Of a stretch of DNA of 43,555 nucleotides, positions 30,360 to 38,885 are shown piece by piece. Below the pieces are notes generated by a model. That model did not search any database, had not been told where the DNA came from, and was given only the letters and a program-made list of their open reading frames with translations. The position numbers and the translations under genes are program-made. Numbering within the stretch: the stretch's first letter is position 1; every line of letters starts with the position of its first letter. The stretch is from Parachlamydiales bacterium (GTDB taxonomy: Bacteria; Chlamydiota; Chlamydiia; Chlamydiales; JAEMRK01): the NCBI GenBank assembly GCA_016463375.1, contig JAEMRK010000008.1, positions 1-43,555 on the forward strand, written 5' to 3'.

Positions 30360-30368
30360 GAGCCATTA

Positions 30369-30761
30369 ATGACCATTATAAGACAAAAAAAACGCCATTT
30401 AACTCTGATTGAAATTATGATTGTTATCTTCTTAATCGGTCTGATTGGCGGCGTCCTAGCCTTTAATTTTAAAGGAACGTTGGACGAAGGAAAAGTGTTT
30501 AAAACTGAGCAAGGCATAGAAACTGTGCATAATATTTTGATGCTAGATGTCGCTCAAGGAAGTCGTATTGAAGATGTTGTTCAAGAATGGACAACTAAAG
30601 TCAGAAATTCAAGTTTAGCCGGAAAACCTGAAGCCTTGCTCCGCGATGGCTGGGGAGAACCTTATAATGTTGCTTTAAGCAATGATGGAACAGACATTAC
30701 CATTTCGTCTAAAGGTCTTGAAAAACACAAAGAGAAACAGCGCTCAAAAGATCTACGATAA
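30369..30761 (+). CDS. gspG: Major pseudopilin GspG-like protein
   Basis: 130 residues, the usual length. The N-terminal LTLIEIMIVIFLIG helix has the conserved glutamate at mature +5 (E15), and the C-terminal DGWGEPY matches the GspG D-P-W-G-x-P-Y loop. The residue before the expected cleavage point is H10, not glycine. GspG would be the main subunit of the pseudopilus that drives secretion across the outer membrane. AGGAG lies eight bases before the ATG. Confidence 0.88.
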   Translation: MTIIRQKKRHLTLIEIMIVIFLIGLIGGVLAFNFKGTLDEGKVFKTEQGIETVHNILMLDVAQGSRIEDVVQEWTTKVRNSSLAGKPEALLRDGWGEPYNVALSNDGTDITISSKGLEKHKEKQRSKDLR

Positions 30762-30764
30762 AAT

Positions 30765-31361
30765 ATGCTTAAAAAAAAGCACGCTTTCACATTGATTGAA
30801 TGGGTGCTAGCCATAGCAATCATTGGATTACTTTTTGCTGGTGGTGCAGCTTCAATCCCATACCTGATGAGAAAAGAGCGATTTCTATCCTCTAGCGAAA
30901 TGCTTTTACAAAAAATCCAATTCGCTAAAGCATTGGCTTTTCAGCTCAATAAAAATGTGACTGTCCATTTGTGGCAACAAAATGGACAGTACTATTGCAG
31001 TTTAGATATTCCTAACACTGCCCAATTTGAAGAAAAAAAATTCTCATCTCAACGTACAGATCTCAAAATTGCTGAAAACCTACTAAACCGTCACAAGCTA
31101 TTAAAAGAAGTTCATCAAATAGATGACGGGCTTGTTGCTATTGATGATGTTCAAATAATTATGGATTGTCACTTCGGAGCTCAAAACAATTACCAAATTA
31201 GATTGCATAGTAAAAATGCAGAACTTGAAAAAATAATATTCATAGATTCATCACCACATTATAGCGACCATCTCACCCCTCTCAATCACATTACATCTAC
31301 AATCCCCACGTACCCTAAAGACGTGATAGATGAAGAGGCCTTGAGCTATGAAGAAAGGTAA
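30765..31361 (+). CDS. Pseudopilin-like protein in the GspH position (counterpart of Chlamydia CT568)
   Basis: 198 residues. It has a prepilin-type N-terminus, HAFTLIEWVLAIAIIGLLF, with +5 glutamate E12 and alanine 7 in place of glycine at -1. A soluble domain of about 160 residues follows that I do not recognise by sequence. Length and order after gspG fit a GspH-like minor pseudopilin; the equivalent Chlamydia gene is normally called hypothetical. It begins three bases after the gspG stop and overlaps the next gene by 14 bases. The H assignment rests on position and length. Confidence 0.65.
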   Translation: MLKKKHAFTLIEWVLAIAIIGLLFAGGAASIPYLMRKERFLSSSEMLLQKIQFAKALAFQLNKNVTVHLWQQNGQYYCSLDIPNTAQFEEKKFSSQRTDLKIAENLLNRHKLLKEVHQIDDGLVAIDDVQIIMDCHFGAQNNYQIRLHSKNAELEKIIFIDSSPHYSDHLTPLNHITSTIPTYPKDVIDEEALSYEER

Positions 31362-31827
31362 AAAAAGATATTTTGTCTTACTTGAGCTTTTAATCGCTTT
31401 ATCAATTGTTACACTATGCTTAGTCCCTCTTATTGCTCCTCAAGTTAAAATGACAACTCAGATCATGAGTTGGATTGAAAAAAAGCAATTAGACAGACTT
31501 GCCGACATTGCTTATGCAGAAGTTTTAGAACAGCTTTATGAAAACGGTGATGAGAAAAAAAGCGATCGCATCTTATGGGAACAATTAAGTAAAAATGGAG
31601 CCATTTTTAAACGCGAATGGCCAGAACCCGTTGTGATTAACTACCCTAAAAATAGAACGGCCTGGGTTAAACGCAGCTATTCTATAGCAACTGTCGATGA
31701 AAAAAATAAAGCGTCTAATGATGGATTCAAACGCATCATGATCACCATTTACTTTCATATGCCAAGTGGGAAAAGCTCATATTATGAGTATCCTTTAATT
31801 ATTATTAAGGGAAAGATCAAACGATGA
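31348..31827 (+). CDS. Pseudopilin-like protein in the GspI position (counterpart of CT567)
   Basis: 159 residues. A basic leader MKKGKKRY precedes FVLLELLIALSIVTLC, with +5 glutamate E13 and tyrosine 8 at the -1 position. The remainder is a small mixed domain rich in lysine. Length and order suggest a GspI-like minor pseudopilin. GAGG lies nine bases upstream of the ATG, inside the previous gene. The four-base ATGA overlap with the next gene suggests coupling. Confidence 0.62.
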   Translation: MKKGKKRYFVLLELLIALSIVTLCLVPLIAPQVKMTTQIMSWIEKKQLDRLADIAYAEVLEQLYENGDEKKSDRILWEQLSKNGAIFKREWPEPVVINYPKNRTAWVKRSYSIATVDEKNKASNDGFKRIMITIYFHMPSGKSSYYEYPLIIIKGKIKR

Positions 31828-32537
31828 AAAAACGATATGCCCTACTATTAGAAGCTCTTATTGCCCTTACACTCTTTACTATTTTGTGCAGTGTACTATT
31901 TGGCGCCTACAGGCGTTTGACGACTGTTAAACGAGAATCTAAAGTCTTTTTAGAAAAATGTTTGGATCAAGGCCATCTTCAATCGACTATGAAAATACTC
32001 TTTAATAGCCTTCTACGGCCAGATAGCGAAACGCCAAAAAAAAATGAAAAAGATCAAAAAGAAAAAAAATCAATTAATCCAGATGAGCGGTTTTATTTTT
32101 ACACTGCGCCACCTATACCGGGAGAAACAGTTGGTCTAGGGCTTGTGTTTACATTCGATAATCAATTAGACATAAGTGAAGAGTTTTCTTCATCTCAGAT
32201 CGCTCATCTATTTTTAGACCGAGAACATAACCTTAAATTAGCTTATTGGCCGAGTCTATGGGAGCGAGATCAAAATTTATTCCGGCAAGAAACGCTATTT
32301 AAACATGTTGAGAAAATTGAATTTGAATTCTATACACCCCCGTATACCAATAATGATATCATTAAAGACAAACCACTACCCGGATATAGTTCCACGTGGG
32401 ACAACCGCTTTAAAGAACTACCCACAATTGTCACTTTAAAAATTGAATTAGAAAATCAAGAACGTTTTGATTATCGATTCGTTTTACATCAAGCCGATAG
32501 GTCTCCAAATTTCGCAGCAGAAGGTGTTGTAAAATGA
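31824..32537 (+). CDS. Pseudopilin-like protein in the GspJ position (counterpart of CT566)
   Basis: 237 residues. A very short leader MKKRY precedes ALLLEALIALTLFTIL, with +5 glutamate E10 and tyrosine 5 at -1. The soluble part carries an acidic-basic linker (about 70-85) and then a domain with EKIEFEFYTPP and IVTLKIELENQ strands, as expected for a GspJ-like beta-rich head. Size and order match GspJ. It overlaps both neighbours by four bases. Confidence 0.62.
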   Translation: MKKRYALLLEALIALTLFTILCSVLFGAYRRLTTVKRESKVFLEKCLDQGHLQSTMKILFNSLLRPDSETPKKNEKDQKEKKSINPDERFYFYTAPPIPGETVGLGLVFTFDNQLDISEEFSSSQIAHLFLDREHNLKLAYWPSLWERDQNLFRQETLFKHVEKIEFEFYTPPYTNNDIIKDKPLPGYSSTWDNRFKELPTIVTLKIELENQERFDYRFVLHQADRSPNFAAEGVVK

Positions 32538-33439
32538 ACATGCTCATGACTACATTTGCACTACTTACCCTGATTGCCTTGGTGACATTTGGTGGCCAAC
32601 AACAATTTTTAGCTTCGACTATTCTTGAGAAAATTAATCAAGAAAATCTCAATGACAATTTCAAACAACGGCTTGTTGCTACAACCATTGAGTTTGACCA
32701 CTTGGTCAAACTCAACAAAAACAGTCCCGGTGTAAATCAAAAACCACCGTCTGAAACCACTGGTGGCAATCATGAAGCAAAACAAAGGCTGAGGCTGGAT
32801 GTCCCGCCAACGCACCATCGTTTAGATTTTGGCAACATCACTAAAGAAGATTTTAAAAAATCTAAAAGTGATACCCCTGATCTTTTCAGCTATTACCATA
32901 CATCTGCAAGGTTACTTCGGTCGCTTTATGCTAGTTTTAATTTTTTTCATGAATTGCCCAATGTTGAATATATCATTTTAGATAGCTTGTTTTACGCCTC
33001 TCATTCCAAAGATTATAAAGAATACCTTAAATCCAATTTTCAAGGTCCTATCACCCTTCCGCATCATTTAACAGCTATCCCGTTTAATGATCCTAAAGTT
33101 AGAGAGATTTTTTGCAAAATATTAGAGGGTGGTAAAGAAGGTGAGCGTTATTATCCCTCATTATTTACTTATGCCACATTTGCAAGAGGTAATAAGTCTC
33201 AGAAAAAAATTAGCATTCATAGTGTTTCTGAGCAGGTATTAACAGCATGTCTAAATAATTCTGAGGTTGCAAAAAATTTGATTGAAAAGCGTACAGCTCT
33301 TTATCAAAAGCATCAAAGAACTCAAAAAAGCGGAAAAGTTTACACGGATGTATTTTTAAAACTTCAAGAAGAAGAGCAAAACATTAGATCGGTGGGTGCA
33401 CCGATTGATAAGTTTTCCTTTAATCATGAATGTTATTAA
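32534..33439 (+). CDS. Membrane-anchored protein in the GspK position (counterpart of CT565)
   Basis: 301 residues. An N-terminal hydrophobic helix (about 3-20) lacks both a prepilin cleavage site and the +5 glutamate; GspK, which caps the pseudopilus, also lacks that glutamate. The large soluble domain is of a size fitting GspK but I see no specific GspK motif. It is the last gene of the run, and the stop codon lies inside a strong terminator stem. GAAGGTG precedes the ATG. The K assignment is inference from order and size. Confidence 0.58.
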   Translation: MNMLMTTFALLTLIALVTFGGQQQFLASTILEKINQENLNDNFKQRLVATTIEFDHLVKLNKNSPGVNQKPPSETTGGNHEAKQRLRLDVPPTHHRLDFGNITKEDFKKSKSDTPDLFSYYHTSARLLRSLYASFNFFHELPNVEYIILDSLFYASHSKDYKEYLKSNFQGPITLPHHLTAIPFNDPKVREIFCKILEGGKEGERYYPSLFTYATFARGNKSQKKISIHSVSEQVLTACLNNSEVAKNLIEKRTALYQKHQRTQKSGKVYTDVFLKLQEEEQNIRSVGAPIDKFSFNHECY

Positions 33440-33470
33440 ATATGAGGGGGGAAAATCCCCTCATATTTAA
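33436..33470. terminator. Terminator of the type II secretion operon, shared with the convergent NlpC-like gene
   Basis: A perfect 14-base-pair stem, 33436-33449 with 33457-33470, has a G+C core GAGGGG/CCCCTC and A/T outer ends around a 7-base loop. It includes the stop codon of the gspK-position gene and ends nine bases before the convergent gene's stop. It could act in both directions. Confidence 0.75.
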
Positions 33471-33479
33471 AAAAATTCA

Positions 33480-34481
33480 CTACTTTATAAAAGAACCAAA
33501 TCGAATAACGTATTCACCATTATTATCTCCACTATTATAAGAAGACAATGTAGCGCCAAGTTTCTCTACAGATGAAATTTTATGAACGCTTCCTTTTCCA
33601 CAGCATCCATAAGCTTCATAAAGTGTGTTATCATCTTTTACAATCATAACATGAGAAATTAAGTCAGGCTCATTAGCTGATGACAAAAAGACTAAGTCAC
33701 CTTTTTGAGGATTTGAAGACATCTTTGTACAATTCATGTACATATCATTCACGCTGTGGGCTAAATGGAAACCGTTAGCACGGTAAACAATATTTACAAA
33801 TCCTGCAGCATCCATTCCAGTCATTTGGCCATAACTTGAAGAATCATAAGCGCTTCGTCCGTTGCAGAGATAATAATCTCTTCTTAAACGTTTAGCGGCA
33901 CGAATAATGTCTTTACGTAAATCCATGCTACCTTGATCAGCTTTGGCTGCTAACGTGGTGACATGCGATCCACGAATATAACCTTTAGTCCCGTTGACTA
34001 AATGGACCTTCCAGACACCTAAAGTTTCACTTTCACCAAATATTTCAGTTCCCATTGATAGATTAACAGCGAAACTTCCTTCAGCACTTGCCTCATCCAT
34101 TGCAGTATAAACATGCGCATGGTCTGATGTAACGACTAAATTAGCATCTTCAATATTGTCTGCAAGCAGTATTTGTTCTGCTCTAATCCAACCGCCACAG
34201 GAGTTCCAGCCATCATTTTCATCGTATGTTACTTGTTGCATTGCTTCAACACGGTACCAACCATTTACAAAATCTTTTGCTAAAAGTGGTTCTCCATAGA
34301 GAGCTTGCGTTGTAAGCATAGTGCAGGCTGTCTCTTCATTTACAGGTGTAGGTGATTGACAAATATCTGCAACCGCAACGTTGACGACAAGATTTTTTGG
34401 AAAATCATCTGCTAATAGAGGAGAAGCCGTTAAAAGAAAAAGACCACTGAAAAGTGCTCCTAGAGTAGTAAAAAGTCGCAT
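33480..34481 (-). CDS. Exported SH3/NlpC-P60-like protein lacking the catalytic cysteine
   Basis: 333 residues with a signal peptide (about 1-24, ending LLA). Residues ~30-185 look like two SH3-like wall-binding domains (GWYRVEA, GGWIRA; GVWKVHLVNGTKGYIRG). Residues ~195-333 match the NlpC/P60 peptidase fold: YGQMTGMD-AAGFVNIVYRANG, then GDLVFLSS and SHVMIV with the expected histidine. The active-site stretch D-C-S-G reads D-A-A-G, so the nucleophile is alanine 225, and the preceding Y-L-W-G-G motif reads YLCNG. It probably binds rather than cuts peptidoglycan peptides. AGGAGGT precedes the ATG. It is divergent from an oppA-type gene. Confidence 0.82.
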   Translation of the reverse strand: MRLFTTLGALFSGLFLLTASPLLADDFPKNLVVNVAVADICQSPTPVNEETACTMLTTQALYGEPLLAKDFVNGWYRVEAMQQVTYDENDGWNSCGGWIRAEQILLADNIEDANLVVTSDHAHVYTAMDEASAEGSFAVNLSMGTEIFGESETLGVWKVHLVNGTKGYIRGSHVTTLAAKADQGSMDLRKDIIRAAKRLRRDYYLCNGRSAYDSSSYGQMTGMDAAGFVNIVYRANGFHLAHSVNDMYMNCTKMSSNPQKGDLVFLSSANEPDLISHVMIVKDDNTLYEAYGCCGKGSVHKISSVEKLGATLSSYNSGDNNGEYVIRFGSFIK

Positions 34482-34513
34482 AAATTACCTCCTGTGCGTA
34501 ATTGATAAACCTA

Positions 34514-34531
34514 GTTATTGGATTCAATAAC
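34514..34531. repeat. Inverted repeat in the divergent NlpC-like/oppA gap
   Basis: GTTATTG, GATT, CAATAAC is a perfect 7+7 inverted repeat, 33 bases upstream of the NlpC-like ATG in a 195-base gap between divergent genes. It is placed where an operator or leader hairpin could sit. The rest of the gap shows only weak promoter-like boxes, for example TTGACT near 34619. Confidence 0.3.
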
Positions 34532-34676
34532 AAAGATTCTTGTTCGATCTTTAAGAGTTAAAGTAATAACAGCTCGCAGCATCACTTGTCGATAAAAAAC
34601 CTTTTTTGTACGTCTTACATTGACTAAAAATTCCTTGATTGCCTAATTTTTTTCTTACTAAAGAGAGGACAAACTT

Positions 34677-36281
34677 GTGAAAAATTGGATTTGGATAGCA
34701 CTAGCGATATTAACTACATCATGTAGTTCACCGTCGACACCACACGCAAAAAAAGAACCTCTATTCGCATCAACACAAGTCATGCGGTTAAATTTAAGTG
34801 TGGAACCATTCACACTAGATCCCAGACGTGCTAGAGATGCAATGGCAGTCAATTTGTGTGAGTTTTTATATGAAGGTCTCATGCGCAATGGCCCCGATGG
34901 AAAACTTCTTTTAGCAGCCGCTGAAAAAATGAGCCTTTCTTCAGATATGAAAGTATACACATTTACTTTAAGGGATAGTAAATGGTCGAACGGCCTTACT
35001 GTTACAGCGTATGATTTTGAAAAAACATGGAAAACATCTTTGAGCCCTAGTTTTCCAAGCGATAATGCGTATTTGTTGTTCGCCATTAAAAATGCCAAAG
35101 AAGCTAAAACTGGTAAGATTGATGTAGATGCTATAGGCGTTAAAGCGCTTGATGAAAAAACTCTTCAAATAGAATTGAACAATCCCACCCCATACTTCAC
35201 ACAGTTGTTGACACATCCTATTACATTTGCGTTACCCAGAACATCCTCTGCATGGGAAGTTGTTGACAGCGATATAATTGTTAATGGACCATTTAAAGTT
35301 AATAAATGGCAACACAACCAAGAACTCACTCTTGCAAAAAACCAGAGCTATTGGGATGCAGATCAAGTTAAATTAGAACGTGTTGACTGTTTGATGATCA
35401 AAAATAGCAGCACTGAGTTGCATCTGTTCCAAGATAATCAATTGGACTGGGTAGGATCACCGCTTGGAAGTTTTTCTGAAGAAGCCATAGATTCTTGGAA
35501 ACAACGCAAACAGCTTCAATCTCAAGCCATGGCAGGAACATATTGGCTTAGAGTCAATGTTAACAAAGCTCCCTTTGATAACGGAAACTTAAGAAGAGCT
35601 TTAGCATTAGCTATCAATCGAAAAGAATTAATCGACAATGTTTTAAAAGGTAACCAAATACCAGCTCTTGGGATTGTTCCACCAAGCATGTGGGCTGATG
35701 GCCAAAGAATTTGCTACTTCAGAGATGGAGACTTTAGCACTGCTAAAAGACTGATGCGTGACGGACTTTTAGAATTAGGACTGTCTGCAGAACAATTACC
35801 CCCTATGACATTACTTATTAATAATAATGAAAAAAACAGACGGTTTGCTCAAGCTTTACAACAACAGTGGAAAAATGTTTTGGGTGTTGATGTTAACATC
35901 CAAGTCAATGACTACGGTGTTTACTTACAAAACGTCAAAGAAAAAAACTTTCAAATTTGTATGGGAAATTGGCTCGCTGATTTTAACGATGCTACAAATT
36001 TCTTAGAGGTTTTCAAATATAATTTTGCTACAACCAACAACACTAATTGGGAGAATAAGGATTACACAACTCTTTTAGATGAGGCGGATCGTACAAGTAA
36101 TACTGAACATCGTCAAATATTGATGCAAAAAGCTGAAAAGTTATTAATCGAAGAAATGCCCGTAATTCCTCTTTACCATTGCACATTCAATTACGCTCAA
36201 AAAGATAATCTTAAAGGTGTAGTTTTATCACCTCTTGGTTTCATGGATATCAAATGGGCTTATATCGAAGAACAAAAATAA
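34677..36281 (+). CDS. oppA: Oligopeptide ABC transporter substrate-binding lipoprotein, OppA family
   Basis: 534 residues from GTG 34677; a GAGAGG sequence eight bases upstream supports this start. Lipobox LTTSC puts the lipid anchor on C16. The SBP_bac_5 fold is clear: VEPFTLDPRRARDAMA, EFLYEGLMR, YTFTLRDSKWSNG, the NGPFKVNKWQHNQELTLAKNQSYW region, LRRALALAINRKEL and MPVIPLYH near the end. Binds peptides in the periplasm for an Opp permease not encoded in this window. In C. trachomatis an OppA has been linked to peptidoglycan peptide uptake; its neighbour here is an NlpC-like protein. Confidence 0.9.
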   Translation: MKNWIWIALAILTTSCSSPSTPHAKKEPLFASTQVMRLNLSVEPFTLDPRRARDAMAVNLCEFLYEGLMRNGPDGKLLLAAAEKMSLSSDMKVYTFTLRDSKWSNGLTVTAYDFEKTWKTSLSPSFPSDNAYLLFAIKNAKEAKTGKIDVDAIGVKALDEKTLQIELNNPTPYFTQLLTHPITFALPRTSSAWEVVDSDIIVNGPFKVNKWQHNQELTLAKNQSYWDADQVKLERVDCLMIKNSSTELHLFQDNQLDWVGSPLGSFSEEAIDSWKQRKQLQSQAMAGTYWLRVNVNKAPFDNGNLRRALALAINRKELIDNVLKGNQIPALGIVPPSMWADGQRICYFRDGDFSTAKRLMRDGLLELGLSAEQLPPMTLLINNNEKNRRFAQALQQQWKNVLGVDVNIQVNDYGVYLQNVKEKNFQICMGNWLADFNDATNFLEVFKYNFATTNNTNWENKDYTTLLDEADRTSNTEHRQILMQKAEKLLIEEMPVIPLYHCTFNYAQKDNLKGVVLSPLGFMDIKWAYIEEQK

Positions 36282-36292
36282 TAATATTATTA

Positions 36293-36322
36293 GTTGAGAG
36301 CGCTTCTTTAAGCGTTCTCAAC
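36293..36322. terminator. Terminator between oppA and the convergent cyclase gene
   Basis: A 13-base-pair stem (one G-T), 36293-36305 with 36310-36322, has a CTTT loop, 12 bases after the oppA stop. The remaining ~130 bases before the cyclase stop hold a weaker hairpin (36325-36330 with 36345-36350) and nothing else I can name. Confidence 0.65.
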
Positions 36323-36456
36323 GAGTTATGAAATGAAAAAAAATCATAACTTATGTTTCAACCAAGTTTTCCACATTGTAAACCACTTAAAAATAAAGGC
36401 CTAGCCCTCTTGTTTATATCTTGCCAACACTGCTTTTTAACGCTTTACAGGCTGCT

Positions 36457-38826
36457 TTAAAGCTCTGGATTTTTTAACTTAATCACAGAAAAAGTCTTGA
36501 TCTCTTTTGAAAATCCTCTCACTTCAATTGCCGGATCTTCTTTAAATTCAAAGGAGGCTTGAACCTGACTTGAATGAATAGTTGGCTCAGTAGTTAAAAT
36601 TTCTCCAGGCTTTGCCATACTACAAAGTCTGGAAGCTAAATTCACCGTCGCACCTAGTACCGTGTAATTCATTCGAAATTCTGCACCCATGTTCCCTGCA
36701 ATGACTGGCCCTGTATGAACACCAATTCCTATTTCGATAGCTGGTCTGCCTTGCGATATTCTTTCATCATTCCATTCTTTTAAAAAGCGCATCATGCGAA
36801 CAGATGTTTTTAAAGCTCTATAAGCACTGTCTGCTTGTTCTATTGGAGCTCCATATAAGGCCATAATCTCATCACCAATGTATTTATCTATGACTCCACC
36901 TTCTTCATCGATAATGCGCGACATTTTGGTCATAAAGGTGTTAAGTAGTCCAATGACGTCCCGAGGATGAAAATTTTCTGTCATTTTAGTAAAACCGCGA
37001 ATGTCAGCAAAAAGAATGGTCACAATCTTTTCTTCACCGCCTAAATGAACTGTGCCTTTAAGTATCTCTTCAGCAATTTCTTTTGAGACAACTTTATTGA
37101 GAACACCACGAATCTTCTCACGATCTCTCAATCCATCCACCATATGAGCAAACGATCTGGCTAATACGGCCACTTCGTCATTTTGATTAGTGGATTCTGG
37201 TAAGGCAACAGTATTGTAATGCCCTTGGGCCACCTCTTCTGTAGCTTTAGCTAAAACAGATATTGGTTTTGTGACACGATGAGATAAATAAGCCAATACT
37301 ATTAAAGCTACAACCAAACAAAACAAAGCTATAATTAATAATTGTAAAGCAAGTGCTTGCTTAGTTTGTTCTTCAACCTCTGTAATTTGTTGGTAAACAG
37401 TTTCGTCAGCACTAACTAAAAAATACAAAGATAATTTACTACTGACATCTTCTTGTACTTTAGCGTAATAAAAACTCTTTTCATTTAATTCAATTGACCC
37501 GCGATCCTTTCCGAGGATTGATTCAACAGGAACTTGCTTCAGAATAGATTCTGGTACCGAGTTACCCTTTGATGAAATAGCCGTTAGAATTTCCCCATTT
37601 TGAAGAAGGAGGACATCAACATTAGCACTCAATGCAAGATTTCTCAGTAAGGGAGATAATCTCATACCAATAGTAAAGTAATCTTCGTGCTTAGCATTAC
37701 TTGTGACTAACTTTAAAGTACTCCCTATGCATAAATGATTTCCTGACTCAATTAATGCAAGTTCTGTACTAATTGGCACTTGATTGTCTGGTGGTGCATG
37801 ATTTTTGTAAAATGTCGCATCATCAAATAAAGGCGTTTTATAAAATATATCGACAGATTGTAAACCAAAACCTAATTGCCGATTTTGATTTAAGTATACT
37901 ACCCCTTTAGGAGCGCTAGCATTAAAAGGATCTTTTAGTGCTAGATCAGCAAAAAACAGATCAACCATTCCTCGTCCAAAAAATCCTAATGGTTCTGTGT
38001 GGTTATCGGGACGCTTCATTGAATCCCAGTTTCTCCACATTACGCCATAAGGGGTATCTATTTCTTGGTTAGTTAATGGAGGTACATCCGCTGATTTTGG
38101 TAATTTTTTGGTGTCGAGCCAATCTTGTAAAGACAGATGGCTACTTGCTAATTGAAGCTCTAAATATTTTTTTGAAGCCGATAATGTAGTCATCAAAAGA
38201 TCTTGATATCTTTTAGCTGACGCATTTTCTGATGCGAATCCTGATCCTAAATCAACTGCGAAATAAGCTTTGCGCCAATCTGATTCTGCAGAATTAAAAA
38301 TTGACCAGTCAAATAAAATCAAAGCCCCATTGGGTTCTAACTGAATACCAGCTAAAGGACTTTGGTCTTCAAATTGCACTAAGAAGAGTTGTTTGTTTAG
38401 CTGAGCACTGCGGAATAGGTAAATTGGCGTTTGATCTAAAAGGATGACCGCTTCAGCTGTTCCATTATGAGTTTCTTGAATAAATCCAACTTGATCATTG
38501 AAGTAGATAAGATGGCTTGCCATTTGCCAGGGTTCCTGGTGGAACGACGTCGAGTTCTCAGGAAGTGCCTGTTTTAAAGCATCTGAAGACGAAATTAAAT
38601 ATAATAAACTATTAATCTCCCCCCTAATTTGACCAACAAAAGAACTGAGCACTAATTTATTTTGCTCAATGATTTGGGTCGCTCGAGATGCTGCATCTGC
38701 ATCTAAACGCTCTTTGAAGTGAGCACTGTCTCTTTTTAAAAAAGCTGTAGGAAGAAAATATGATAATATAGCTATTAAAAAAAAGAGCGAGCCAATGCTC
38801 CAGAACAACTTAGCACGCAATCTCAT
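36457..38826 (-). CDS. Membrane-bound class III adenylate cyclase with sensor and HAMP domains
   Basis: 789 residues. TM1 is about 8-28, followed by a large extracytoplasmic sensor (~30-495), TM2 near 497-520, HAMP ~520-575 and a CHD cyclase domain from about 600. The metal aspartates are D608 in FADIRGF and D652 in GDEIM. The adenine-pocket lysine is K648 in DKYIGD. YTVLG supplies the paired threonine, and the transition-state N and R are in VNLASRL. The lysine/threonine pair marks class IIIb, so cAMP is the expected product. GAGGT precedes the ATG. It is oriented with pepP and mutL but separated by 59 bases. Confidence 0.9.
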   Translation of the reverse strand: MRLRAKLFWSIGSLFFLIAILSYFLPTAFLKRDSAHFKERLDADAASRATQIIEQNKLVLSSFVGQIRGEINSLLYLISSSDALKQALPENSTSFHQEPWQMASHLIYFNDQVGFIQETHNGTAEAVILLDQTPIYLFRSAQLNKQLFLVQFEDQSPLAGIQLEPNGALILFDWSIFNSAESDWRKAYFAVDLGSGFASENASAKRYQDLLMTTLSASKKYLELQLASSHLSLQDWLDTKKLPKSADVPPLTNQEIDTPYGVMWRNWDSMKRPDNHTEPLGFFGRGMVDLFFADLALKDPFNASAPKGVVYLNQNRQLGFGLQSVDIFYKTPLFDDATFYKNHAPPDNQVPISTELALIESGNHLCIGSTLKLVTSNAKHEDYFTIGMRLSPLLRNLALSANVDVLLLQNGEILTAISSKGNSVPESILKQVPVESILGKDRGSIELNEKSFYYAKVQEDVSSKLSLYFLVSADETVYQQITEVEEQTKQALALQLLIIALFCLVVALIVLAYLSHRVTKPISVLAKATEEVAQGHYNTVALPESTNQNDEVAVLARSFAHMVDGLRDREKIRGVLNKVVSKEIAEEILKGTVHLGGEEKIVTILFADIRGFTKMTENFHPRDVIGLLNTFMTKMSRIIDEEGGVIDKYIGDEIMALYGAPIEQADSAYRALKTSVRMMRFLKEWNDERISQGRPAIEIGIGVHTGPVIAGNMGAEFRMNYTVLGATVNLASRLCSMAKPGEILTTEPTIHSSQVQASFEFKEDPAIEVRGFSKEIKTFSVIKLKNPEL

Positions 38827-38885
38827 TTTAACCTCGGTCTGCCTTAATTAGGCTTAACCACAACTTAAAAAATTTAATAGATAAA

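Noticed and set aside
38835-38855. Near-palindrome GCCTTAATTAGGC between pepP and the cyclase gene
   Set aside because: The stem is only four G+C-containing pairs with A/T in the middle; chance in A/T-rich sequence is likely.
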